Assembly (NCBI GenBank): GCA_031264605.1
Contig: JAISDQ010000192.1
Coordinates: forward strand, 1-10,081
Origin: Synergistaceae bacterium
GTDB taxonomy: Bacteria; Synergistota; Synergistia; Synergistales; Synergistaceae
Length of the DNA: 10,081 bases
Reading direction: 5' to 3'
The stretch's first letter is position 1. Each line of letters starts with the position of its first letter. The notes below the pieces were generated by a model that saw only the letters and a list, made by a program, of their open reading frames with translations, had not been told where the DNA came from and did not search any database. Below, piece by piece: positions 1-5,686 of this stretch. Position numbers and translations under genes: made by a program.

Positions 1-206
1 GCTATGCTGGTGCATCCCACGATGTCGAAAGGTAGTTTTTCCTTCAGTTTGGCCATGAAATCCTCATGAGCCATCTCCACGTCGCAGAAGACAAAGCCGC
101 AACTGTTTTTGCCGAGCGGCCCCTGCGCGTTTATCTGCTCGACCAGTTCGCCGACCGCGACTTCAGCGTCGTCCATCTCGTTCGTTATCGCGACTATCGA
201 ACGCAT
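1..206 (-). CDS. FIST N-terminal domain protein, 5' part only
   Basis: This frame opens with ATG at 206-204 and stays open for 68 codons to the window edge, so only the N-terminus is visible. It begins MRSIVAITNEMDDAEVAVGE and reaches LPFDIVGCTSI at the edge. A short N-terminal helix, a hydrophobic beta strand (CGFVFCDVEM, about residues 36-45), another helix and then a strand ending in V-G-C-T-S match the start of FIST_N domains, where an (I/V)-G-C-(T/S) turn follows the first alpha/beta unit. FIST proteins are proposed small-ligand sensors, sometimes linked to signal transduction; that is family knowledge and the ligand is unknown. The start is supported by a GGGGA Shine-Dalgarno sequence at 217-221 read on the minus strand, about 9 nt upstream. 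A 370-bp gap containing a -10 box separates it from rpsA, so it probably has its own promoter. The family call rests on few residues. Confidence 0.6.
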   Translation of the reverse strand, partial: MRSIVAITNEMDDAEVAVGELVEQINAQGPLGKNSCGFVFCDVEMAHEDFMAKLKEKLPFDIVGCTSI

Positions 207-291
207 TAAAACACATCCCCTTTCGCGGGTTCGCCATTTTATCGTTTATCGCTTTTTCAACGGCTCTCGAGTTTACCAATTTTATGCTTTT

Positions 292-297
292 ATTATA
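292..297 (-). promoter_or_regulatory. Candidate -10 box for the FIST-domain gene
   Basis: Read on the minus strand, 297-292 is a perfect TATAAT in an AT-rich stretch, about 85 nt upstream of the ATG at 206. The -35 region at 17 bp spacing (320-315, TTTTCG) is weak, and there is no extended -10 TG. A second box, TAAAAT, lies a little further downstream. The placement in the only long gap, just before a gene on the same strand, makes a promoter plausible. The predicted leader is about 80 nt long, and I recognise no riboswitch in it. Confidence 0.4.
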
Positions 298-491
298 ACT
301 GAAACTTCGCGCACCGAAAAGTACGCCGCCGAGACTCGAATTATCATGACGGCCGGAGAAAGATTGACAGATGAAAAAGCGCGGGGACAAAACATGTGGG
401 AGGTTATAACGGAAAATTCGGAATTCAGCGTTTTAATTCCAAATGCCGGGTTAAAATCCGCCGGCTTTAGCCTGAAAGCGGCTTTCAGCCG

Positions 492-532
492 CCCAGTCAC
501 AACCACGCGTAAAACGCGTGGATGTGACTGGG
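492..532. repeat. Long hairpin, 19-bp stem, 3-nt loop; possible operon 3' end
   Basis: Arms 492-510 and 514-532 are complementary except for one A-A mismatch (502/522), enclosing the loop AAA (511-513). It lies about 44-84 nt beyond the rpsA stop codon. Read in the direction of rpsA transcription, the stem is followed by a GC-rich sequence rather than a T tract, so it is not a canonical intrinsic terminator. Read on the plus strand it is followed by a T-rich stretch (534-547), but no plus-strand gene leads into it. It could stabilise the 3' end of the operon transcript, pause or terminate polymerase with other factors, or be the core of the REP-like cluster. Confidence 0.6.
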
Positions 533-555
533 GTAATTTATTTATTCCAATTCGC

Positions 556-571
556 GCGCGTTAAAACGCGC
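556..571 (-). terminator. Small hairpin directly after the rpsA stop; weak terminator candidate
   Basis: The 7-bp arms GCGCGTT and AACGCGC enclose a 2-nt centre and begin 4 nt after the rpsA TGA. On the minus strand the stem is followed by GCGAATTGG and then an A/T-rich stretch, with no run of T. It resembles the stem of an intrinsic terminator without its U tract, so termination is only a possibility. Its centre matches that of the larger hairpin at 492-532, which argues that it belongs to the same repeat family. Confidence 0.25.
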
Positions 572-575
572 TTCG

Positions 576-2141
576 TCACTCGGCGCCGTTCTCCGAATTT
601 TCGTCTTCCCTCGATTTCAGGAAATCCCCTATAGTCATGGAAATTTCCTCCGTGGGGACTTGCGGGCCGCGGTCCTTGCCCTGTCGGCGCTCGCCGTCGT
701 CTCTGCGCGAACGGTGTTCGCGCTCGCCGCGGGAGGGGGCGTCTTCTCTCATACGCCTTTCGTCTTCGGGGAGCAGGGATTTCAGCGACAGTCTGATTTT
801 TCTGTTGGCGGGATCGACTTCCAGGATGCGGGCTTTTACTTCCTGGCCCACGGTCAATACGTCGCCCGGCTTTTCGACCCTGGTGCGGCTGAGCTGAGAT
901 ATGTGGATCAACCCCTCCACCCCCGGCTCGAGTTCCACGAAAGCCCCGAAATCGGCGAGCCTGATTACCTTTACCGTCACATCCTGCCCCGTCGCGAACC
1001 GCGAATCGATATCGCGCCATGGGTCGTTCAACTGTTTGTAGCCCAGGCTGATCCGCTTTTTCTCCGTGTCTATGTCGAGCACCACTACGGAGACTTTCTG
1101 CCCGCGTTTTAAAATTTCCTTGGGGTGCTTTATGCGCGTCCAGCTGATGTCTCCGATATGTATGAGCCCTTCGACTCCCGGCTCTATCTCGACGAAAGCC
1201 CCGAAATCCGTCATATTGGTCACGCTGCCTTCGGCCTCGGCGCCCTTCGGCCAGTGGCTCTCCGCCGATTCCCACGGGTCCGGAAGCGTCTGGCGCATCG
1301 AGAGCGAGACGCGGTTCTTCTCGCGGTCGATGCCTATAACTTTAACTTTGACCCTGTCGCCCTTGGCTACGAGGTCTTTCGCCTTAGCGCTGCGCTGCCA
1401 GGCGAGTTCGGTGATGTGAATCAGCCCCTCGATCACGCCCAGGTCGACGAAAACGCCGAAGCTCGTGATGCTGCTTACCTCGCCCTCCAGCACATCGCCC
1501 TCGTGGACCGAGTCGTAAAATTTCTCGCGCTCCACGCCCATTTCCTCTTCGAGTATAGAGCGCCTCGAAAGGACGAAACGGCGCTTGTTCCGGGCCCTCT
1601 CTATGACCTTGGCAGGAAAAGTCTGATCGAGCAGCCTGCCAGGGTTTATGCCGCGGCCTTCCTCGGCCAGGTGCGAAATGGGGATGAATCCTTCGAGCCC
1701 GCAGCAATCCACTATGAGCCCGCCTTTTACCTTCCTCCGGCCTCGCACTTCGACTATATCGCTTTCGGCGAGTGCTTTCTCCAGTTGGTTCCATCTATCG
1801 TCGAACTCACAACGCCACCGGCTCAGAGTCAGTTGGGCTTCCTCGCCCTGGCTGATGCTGGTTACCTGCACGCGGACCTTGTCGTTTACGGCCGGTTCCC
1901 GTTCGGATTCGACCAAAACAGGGTGTGTCCACTCCTTCTGAGGGAGGAAACCTTCGCATTTAAAGCCCACGTCCACAAGCCAGCCGTCGTCTTTGGAGTT
2001 CACTATCACTCCTTCGACCACCGAGCCGCGATGGATCTCGATGTCACCCATCTGCTCCATAAAGCTCTCCATCGTCTCTTCCGCAGACTGACTTTCCTGC
2101 GGTTGCGTCGTAAATTCTCCGTCGCGGATTTCATCCACCAT
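576..2141 (-). CDS. rpsA: 30S ribosomal protein S1 (five S1 domains)
   Basis: S1 binds mRNA on the 30S subunit and helps load structured or weak-SD messages. The 521-residue product has five OB-fold S1 domains at about residues 38-108, 126-194, 214-283, 299-369 and 384-454. The last three are most canonical, each with a (S/T)-x-F-G-x-F-V motif followed by E-G-L-I-H-I. The second is degenerate (GFIPISHLAEE), as is usual for S1. A charged tail (458-521), rich in Arg, Glu and Asp, follows and ends in a less biased EEISMTIGDFLKSRED segment. E. coli S1 has six domains, and five or fewer is common in other phyla. I chose ATG at 2141 because GAGGAGG (2159-2153) lies 11 nt upstream. The in-frame GTG at 2150 would be only 2 nt from that SD. 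The gene lies 22 nt after ispH and is the last gene before the palindrome cluster. Confidence 0.93.
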   Translation of the reverse strand: MVDEIRDGEFTTQPQESQSAEETMESFMEQMGDIEIHRGSVVEGVIVNSKDDGWLVDVGFKCEGFLPQKEWTHPVLVESEREPAVNDKVRVQVTSISQGEEAQLTLSRWRCEFDDRWNQLEKALAESDIVEVRGRRKVKGGLIVDCCGLEGFIPISHLAEEGRGINPGRLLDQTFPAKVIERARNKRRFVLSRRSILEEEMGVEREKFYDSVHEGDVLEGEVSSITSFGVFVDLGVIEGLIHITELAWQRSAKAKDLVAKGDRVKVKVIGIDREKNRVSLSMRQTLPDPWESAESHWPKGAEAEGSVTNMTDFGAFVEIEPGVEGLIHIGDISWTRIKHPKEILKRGQKVSVVVLDIDTEKKRISLGYKQLNDPWRDIDSRFATGQDVTVKVIRLADFGAFVELEPGVEGLIHISQLSRTRVEKPGDVLTVGQEVKARILEVDPANRKIRLSLKSLLPEDERRMREDAPSRGEREHRSRRDDGERRQGKDRGPQVPTEEISMTIGDFLKSREDENSENGAE

Positions 2142-2152
2142 TACCGTCACAG

Positions 2153-2159
2153 CCTCCTC
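2153..2159 (-). promoter_or_regulatory. Strong Shine-Dalgarno sequence of rpsA
   Basis: GAGGAGG on the minus strand sits in the 22-nt gap between the ispH stop (TAG, 2166-2164) and the rpsA ATG (2141). It is the strongest ribosome binding site I noticed in the window. Its position decides between the two possible starts, since GTG 2150 would be too close at 2 nt. A strong independent SD suits a highly expressed ribosomal protein gene that sits behind weakly expressed repair genes. Confidence 0.7.
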
Positions 2160-2163
2160 GGAC

Positions 2164-2997
2164 CTACAGCCTCAATAATTTTGCAATCAAATCGTTTACG
2201 AGCCAGTCGGGGGTGCTTCCACCCGCGGCCACTCCTATTTTATCCTTATCCCGCAACCACCCCTCGTCCAATTCTCCGGCGTGCTCTATCCATGCTACGT
2301 CCAAACCGGAGGATCGCGATATTTCCACGAGCGCGCGCGTATTGGCGCTGTTTCTGCCGCCCACCACGACGACCGCGTCCACGCTTTCGGCAAGCTTTTT
2401 CACCGATTCCTGCCGCTTGACGGTAGCTCGGCATATTGTATTATATACCCTCAATTCCTCCGTCAAAAATACAAATTTTGACGCTAAAGCGGCTAAAGCG
2501 GCCTCTGTTTGCGTCGTCTGGCTCAATATCCCTATTCTACCGCAGCGCTCCCGTAAATTAATGCGGTTTTCGCTTTTGACAATAAGCGCCTCTCCGTCTA
2601 TATGCCCCAGAATGCCTTTTACTTCAGGATGATCCAAGTCTCCGAGGATGACGATTTTATACCCTTCCCGGTCAAGTTCCTCGGCCCTTTTATGTACATG
2701 CCGGACAAAAGGGCACGTGCCGTCGATAACCTCGCGGCATTTTTCCTTCAATTCGCCGTATTCGCGCCGGGAAACGCCGTGAGCCCGTATAAACGCCGCG
2801 GCCCCGTCGGGAATTTCGGAGACGCTTGCCATCACTTTGAGACCCAACTTCGCGAGCCTTTCCACTTCCTGGGGATTGTGAATCGGGTTTCCCGTCGCGT
2901 AAACCGATTCGTTTTCGCGAAGGGCTAACTCCAAACGCTCTATCGCCCTTCTGACCCCGAAACAAAGCCCCGTCGGATTCGCGACCGTAAAATTCAC
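2164..2997 (-). CDS. ispH: 4-hydroxy-3-methylbut-2-enyl diphosphate reductase
   Basis: IspH (LytB) catalyses the last step of the MEP pathway, reducing HMBPP to IPP and DMAPP with a [4Fe-4S] cluster. At 277 residues it is a normal stand-alone length. The three cluster ligands are visible: Cys12 in GLCFGVRRA, Cys95 in DGTCPFVRHVH and Cys189 in NTICRATVKRQ. Substrate-binding and catalytic residues are also present: His40 (NPIHNPQE), His73 (RAHGVS), His123 and Glu125 (DHPEVKG), Thr162 (SQTTQT), Ser217 and Asn219 (NSANT) and Ser261 (GGSTPDW). The start is GTG at 2997-2995, overlapping the miaA stop as GTGA, so translation is probably coupled. DMAPP made here is the prenyl donor for MiaA encoded just upstream. 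rpsA follows after 22 nt, which recalls the IspH-S1 fusion proteins of Clostridia, but here the two are clearly separate genes. Confidence 0.96.
   Translation of the reverse strand: MNFTVANPTGLCFGVRRAIERLELALRENESVYATGNPIHNPQEVERLAKLGLKVMASVSEIPDGAAAFIRAHGVSRREYGELKEKCREVIDGTCPFVRHVHKRAEELDREGYKIVILGDLDHPEVKGILGHIDGEALIVKSENRINLRERCGRIGILSQTTQTEAALAALASKFVFLTEELRVYNTICRATVKRQESVKKLAESVDAVVVVGGRNSANTRALVEISRSSGLDVAWIEHAGELDEGWLRDKDKIGVAAGGSTPDWLVNDLIAKLLRL
2440..2483 (-). promoter_or_regulatory. Promoter-like boxes with a dyad inside ispH
   Basis: Within ispH (codons about 172-186) the minus strand has TTGACG at 2466-2461 and TATAAT at 2445-2440, separated by 15 bp, which is shorter than the ideal 17. 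The -35-like box lies in one arm of a perfect 8-bp inverted repeat: CGTCAAAA at 2461-2468 and TTTTGACG at 2476-2483, with a 7-nt centre. The stretch is clearly more AT-rich than the surrounding gene. It could be an internal promoter giving extra rpsA transcript about 300 nt upstream of that gene, but the short spacer makes this tentative, and codon choice for Lys, Phe and Asn may explain it. Confidence 0.25.
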
Positions 2998-3929
2998 AGC
3001 GCCATCCCGCCTGAAATTCGCATGACCATGTCGTTGACAATTTTTTCGAAATCAATCTCCGAAAAATCATACCACAAAATCGGCCGAAATTGACGGAACC
3101 ACGTCATCTGTCTGCGCGAAAACGCCTTGGTCGATTTGATATCCGCGCTCAGCGCCTCTTCCAAAGTCATCCCGCCTTCCAGGCAGAGCGCGAGTTCTCT
3201 GTAACCGAAACCTTTCATAGACGGATGCCGGGTTGAATAACCCCTCGACATCAGCCATTCGACTTCCTCGGGATATCCGTTCTTGAACTGACCGGCCGCG
3301 CGAGCCTCGATTTTTTTGTAAAGAACGTCTCTTGGCGCTTTGACGCCGAAATAAAAAATTTTCATACCGCCGATTTTTTTTCTCTCGCGATACATCTCCG
3401 TGGGGCTTTTTCCCGTGAGTTTCCATATTTCAAGAGCCCGCAGGACGCGGTATCTGTCGTTGGGATGTATGCGAAGCGCGGAGTCCGGATCCGCGTTGGC
3501 GAGCAGGGTGTGCATGGCTTCATTTCCTTTTTCCGACGCTTCGCGCTCCAGGTTCTCCCTCACGTCCGGGTCTTTAGGCAGATCGTCCGACAGCATATTG
3601 CCCTCGAGCGCCCTGTAATAAAGAGGCGAGCCTCCGGCCAGTATAGGGATTCTGCCCCGCGCGGCAATTCTCTTTACGGCGTCCTCCGCGCGTTTCACAA
3701 AATCGGCGGCGGAAAATTCCTCGTCGGGGTCAGCTATGTCAATCAAGTGATGAGGGACTGTTTTTCTGTCCTTGAGGGAAATTTTATCGGTGCCTACGTC
3801 CATGTACCTGTATATCTGGCGGGAATCGACCGAGACCACTTCCCCCGAAAGACGCCTCGCCGTCTCGAAAGCGACCTTTGTCTTGCCGGCGGCGGTAGGC
3901 CCCACTATCGCGTAAAGCGCGCCGTTCAT
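2994..3929 (-). CDS. miaA: tRNA dimethylallyltransferase
   Basis: MiaA transfers the dimethylallyl group of DMAPP to N6 of A37 in tRNAs reading UNN codons, the first step of i6A/ms2i6A formation. The 311-residue protein has the P-loop GPTAAGKT (residues 10-17), the catalytic-base region SVDSRQIY with Asp35, the HHLID segment (60-64), and the motif FSRRQMTWFR near the C-terminus that corresponds to the usual RRQ-x-T-W-(F/L)-R. The channel motif normally written GGTGLY reads GGSPLY (99-104), so the catalytic Thr is Ser101, a conservative change. The start is ATG at 3929, which overlaps the mutL stop as ATGA and begins right at the P-loop strand. An upstream in-frame start at 4013 would add 28 residues lying inside mutL and is unlikely. 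The gene contains an eight-A run (3374-3381). Confidence 0.95.
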   Translation of the reverse strand: MNGALYAIVGPTAAGKTKVAFETARRLSGEVVSVDSRQIYRYMDVGTDKISLKDRKTVPHHLIDIADPDEEFSAADFVKRAEDAVKRIAARGRIPILAGGSPLYYRALEGNMLSDDLPKDPDVRENLEREASEKGNEAMHTLLANADPDSALRIHPNDRYRVLRALEIWKLTGKSPTEMYRERKKIGGMKIFYFGVKAPRDVLYKKIEARAAGQFKNGYPEEVEWLMSRGYSTRHPSMKGFGYRELALCLEGGMTLEEALSADIKSTKAFSRRQMTWFRQFRPILWYDFSEIDFEKIVNDMVMRISGGMAL

Positions 3930-5686
3930 CGCTCGAACCAGCTCTTGAGTTTTTCGCCGGCGAGGAATATCGTCGTGGGACGCCCGTGGGGGCAACTGTA
4001 TGGCTCCCGGCACTTTTCGAGCCTGTCGAAAAGTTCGAGCGCCTCCTCGCGCTCCACCGTCTCGCCCAGCTTTACGGCGTCACGGCAGGCAGTTCTCGCC
4101 CATCTCCACCACACTTCCCTGTCGCGTTTCGACGGGTCCGTCTCCTCCTCTATGCCCTTCAGCGCCGAACGAAGCATCTCGAGCGGCGACAGCCTTCCCA
4201 ATCCACGCAAAGCGGGGAGCGACGTCATCACCGGCTCGTCCTGCTCCGAGCCTTCGTCTTGCGGTAAACGAAACGCGAAACCCATGTTCGAGAGTTCATC
4301 CACGTTCTGCATGGCGGCCGCGGCCACGGCCGGAGGAAGTTCCTGGGGCGACAGAAGCGATTGCGACGCTATTCGGCTTCCCGAGAACGAATCCTCTATC
4401 CGTTCGTACAAAATACGCTCGTGGGCGGCGTGAGCGTCGACAAGGCAAAGCCCTCTGGGATCGTCGAACACGAGATACCCGCCCTGGGTTTGTCCCAGAT
4501 ATTTTCTGGGCGTACCCAATTCCCCGTCGGAAAACAAGTCCTTCGTCACATTAGGCAATGAGCCGCCCGGCGCGTCAGCGGCGCTCGCCGCGCTCACGGG
4601 GGCGTGTTTGCCGATTTTGGGCATTTCAGGGATATAGCTGTCCCAGGGATTTCGCGGAGTTTCGTGGGGCGACGGCGGGAAATCCAGGGCGGCGGTCTCC
4701 TCCCTGAATCCGCCTCCGGAGAGCAGGGCTTTTTTGGCTCCCCTCAATACCAATTCGAACACGGAGCCCTGACGTCGGAAGCGCACCTCGGCTTTTGCCG
4801 GATGAACGTTGACATCGACGTCCTCCGGGCGAAGATCGAGCATCACTATCCACTCGCCGAAAATGGAAGCCCCGGTCGCGTTCAGGGCGCTCCTTATCGT
4901 GGAATCCTGCACTCTGCGGCCGTTCACGAAAGCGGTCACGTTTACCCGTTTCGAACCGGGGAGAGCGTTCCACCACAAAACGAGCGCGCCTTCCGCCGAA
5001 CGGGCCTCGGCGCGCACGGAACGGGACTCCTCTCCCCACAGCGAGGCCAGAAGTTCGTCCGTATTCGCTACGCCCCCTATATCGAGCATTTCCTTCCCGT
5101 CGCTCGACACCCTGAAACGAATCCCGGGACGCGCGACGGCGTAATCCTGAACCACCTGAATTATCCGTTTCAACTCGGAGGACGCGCTCTTTAAAAATTT
5201 CCTCCTCGCCGGGAGGTTATAGAAGAGATCGTCGACCTGCACGCGCGTTCCCGGCACGCAGGGAGTCCTCGAACAATAAACTACGGAACCTCCGTCTATT
5301 TTTATCACGCCGCCGGAATCGTCGTCCCGTCTCCTGCTGCGCAGCTCCATGCGGCTCACCGCCGCGATGCTCGCGAGGGCTTCTCCTCTGTACCCGAGGG
5401 TGCGGACGTGCTCCAGATCATCGAGCGTCGATATTTTGCTCGTCGCGTGCCGCTCGACCGTGAGAGGAATATCTTCCCAGGATATTCCCGAACCGTCGTC
5501 CTCGATGACGAGCGATGCCCTCCCCCCCTGCGAGAGCGCGATCTTTACGTTCGACGCCCCCGCGTCGATCGAGTTCTCGAGCATCTCCTTCGCCGCCGAG
5601 ACAGGCCGTTCGATGACCTCGCCGGCCGCTATGCGGCTCGCTACCGTTTCGTCGAGCCTCTTTATCGAAACGCCTTTTTCGGTCAT
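3926..5686 (-). CDS. mutL: DNA mismatch repair protein MutL, endonuclease type
   Basis: MutL couples mismatch recognition by MutS to strand incision and removal. The 586-residue protein has an N-terminal GHKL ATPase with EMLENSIDAGA (34-44, with Glu37 and Asn38), DDGSGI (63-68), ATSKI (81-85) and GYRGEAL (98-104). A linker of about 325-390 follows, then a C-terminal dimerisation and endonuclease domain. The metal-binding motif DQHA-x2-E-x4-E appears as DAHAAHERILYE (417-428): the Gln is Ala, but Asp, His and both Glu are kept. Supporting nuclease motifs are ACRDA (533-537) and SCPHGRPT (564-571). QSLLSP at 442-447 fits the sliding-clamp binding motif of endonuclease MutLs. Together these point to a methylation-independent pathway in which MutL itself nicks DNA. 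It overlaps mutS and miaA by 4 nt each (ATGA). Confidence 0.96.
   Translation of the reverse strand: MTEKGVSIKRLDETVASRIAAGEVIERPVSAAKEMLENSIDAGASNVKIALSQGGRASLVIEDDGSGISWEDIPLTVERHATSKISTLDDLEHVRTLGYRGEALASIAAVSRMELRSRRRDDDSGGVIKIDGGSVVYCSRTPCVPGTRVQVDDLFYNLPARRKFLKSASSELKRIIQVVQDYAVARPGIRFRVSSDGKEMLDIGGVANTDELLASLWGEESRSVRAEARSAEGALVLWWNALPGSKRVNVTAFVNGRRVQDSTIRSALNATGASIFGEWIVMLDLRPEDVDVNVHPAKAEVRFRRQGSVFELVLRGAKKALLSGGGFREETAALDFPPSPHETPRNPWDSYIPEMPKIGKHAPVSAASAADAPGGSLPNVTKDLFSDGELGTPRKYLGQTQGGYLVFDDPRGLCLVDAHAAHERILYERIEDSFSGSRIASQSLLSPQELPPAVAAAAMQNVDELSNMGFAFRLPQDEGSEQDEPVMTSLPALRGLGRLSPLEMLRSALKGIEEETDPSKRDREVWWRWARTACRDAVKLGETVEREEALELFDRLEKCREPYSCPHGRPTTIFLAGEKLKSWFER

Larger units (their letters stand above)
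420..571. repeat. Cluster of at least five short palindromes (REP-like)
   Basis: Five dyads are packed into about 150 bp. (E) GGAATT at 420-425 pairs with AATTCC at 435-440. (D) CGGGTT at 447-452 pairs with AATCCG at 455-460 with one G-T wobble, nested within GCCGG 445-449 and CCGGC 461-465. (C) CTGAAAGC at 472-479 pairs with GCTTTCAG at 481-488. (B) is the long 19-bp hairpin at 492-532. (A) GCGCGTT at 556-562 pairs with AACGCGC at 565-571. Dyads A, B and D share an A-rich centre, (G)TTAAAA or GTAAAAC. CCGGCTTTAGCC (461-472) and CGGCTTTCAGCC (479-490) form an imperfect direct repeat, each half of which is itself a palindrome. Adjacent related palindromes directly after a stop codon are typical of REP/BIME-type elements. 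I cannot tell from one copy whether it is dispersed in the genome. Confidence 0.6.
207..575. other. Intergenic region between rpsA and the FIST-domain gene
   Basis: This is the only gap longer than about 300 bp in the window. Its rpsA-proximal half (420-571) is packed with short palindromes, listed separately. Its other half is AT-rich and carries the -10 box at 292-297 and the ribosome binding site at 217-221. Positions 300-419 hold nothing I recognise, apart from an isolated TTGACA at 364-369 on the plus strand with no good -10 box after it and a GTTATAAC palindrome at 403-410. No ORF here has protein-like character or a convincing ribosome binding site. Confidence 0.7.

Noticed and set aside
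163..390. Minus-strand 75-codon frame and a nested 24-codon frame (starting near 237) overlapping the FIST-gene start
   Set aside because: The phase differs from the FIST frame, there is no ribosome binding site before either start, and the composition is Arg/Asp-rich. A regulatory uORF cannot be excluded but is unsupported.
492..532. Calling the long hairpin a definite intrinsic terminator
   Set aside because: There is no T tract after the stem in the direction of rpsA transcription, so it is reported as a hairpin or repeat instead.
109..564. 151-codon plus-strand frame covering the rpsA/FIST intergenic region
   Set aside because: It overlaps the FIST-gene start antisense and runs through the palindromes. 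The translation is not protein-like and no ribosome binding site precedes it.
538..1275. 245-codon minus-strand frame overlapping rpsA in another phase
   Set aside because: It is an extremely Arg- and Gly-rich out-of-frame translation of the rpsA 3' half, while the rpsA frame itself has clear S1 domains.
1125..2420. 431-codon open frame on the plus strand opposite rpsA and the end of ispH
   Set aside because: It is antisense to two clearly conserved genes and crosses their junction. It has no recognisable domain or ribosome binding site and a composition typical of the reverse of GC-rich coding sequence.
3930..4013. 28-residue N-terminal extension of miaA
   Set aside because: It lies inside mutL, is not MiaA-like, and the ATG at 3929 gives the normal start directly before the P-loop with an ATGA overlap.
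3465..4433. 322-codon plus-strand frame opposite miaA and mutL
   Set aside because: It is an antisense shadow spanning the mutL/miaA overlap, with no domain and no plausible start signal.
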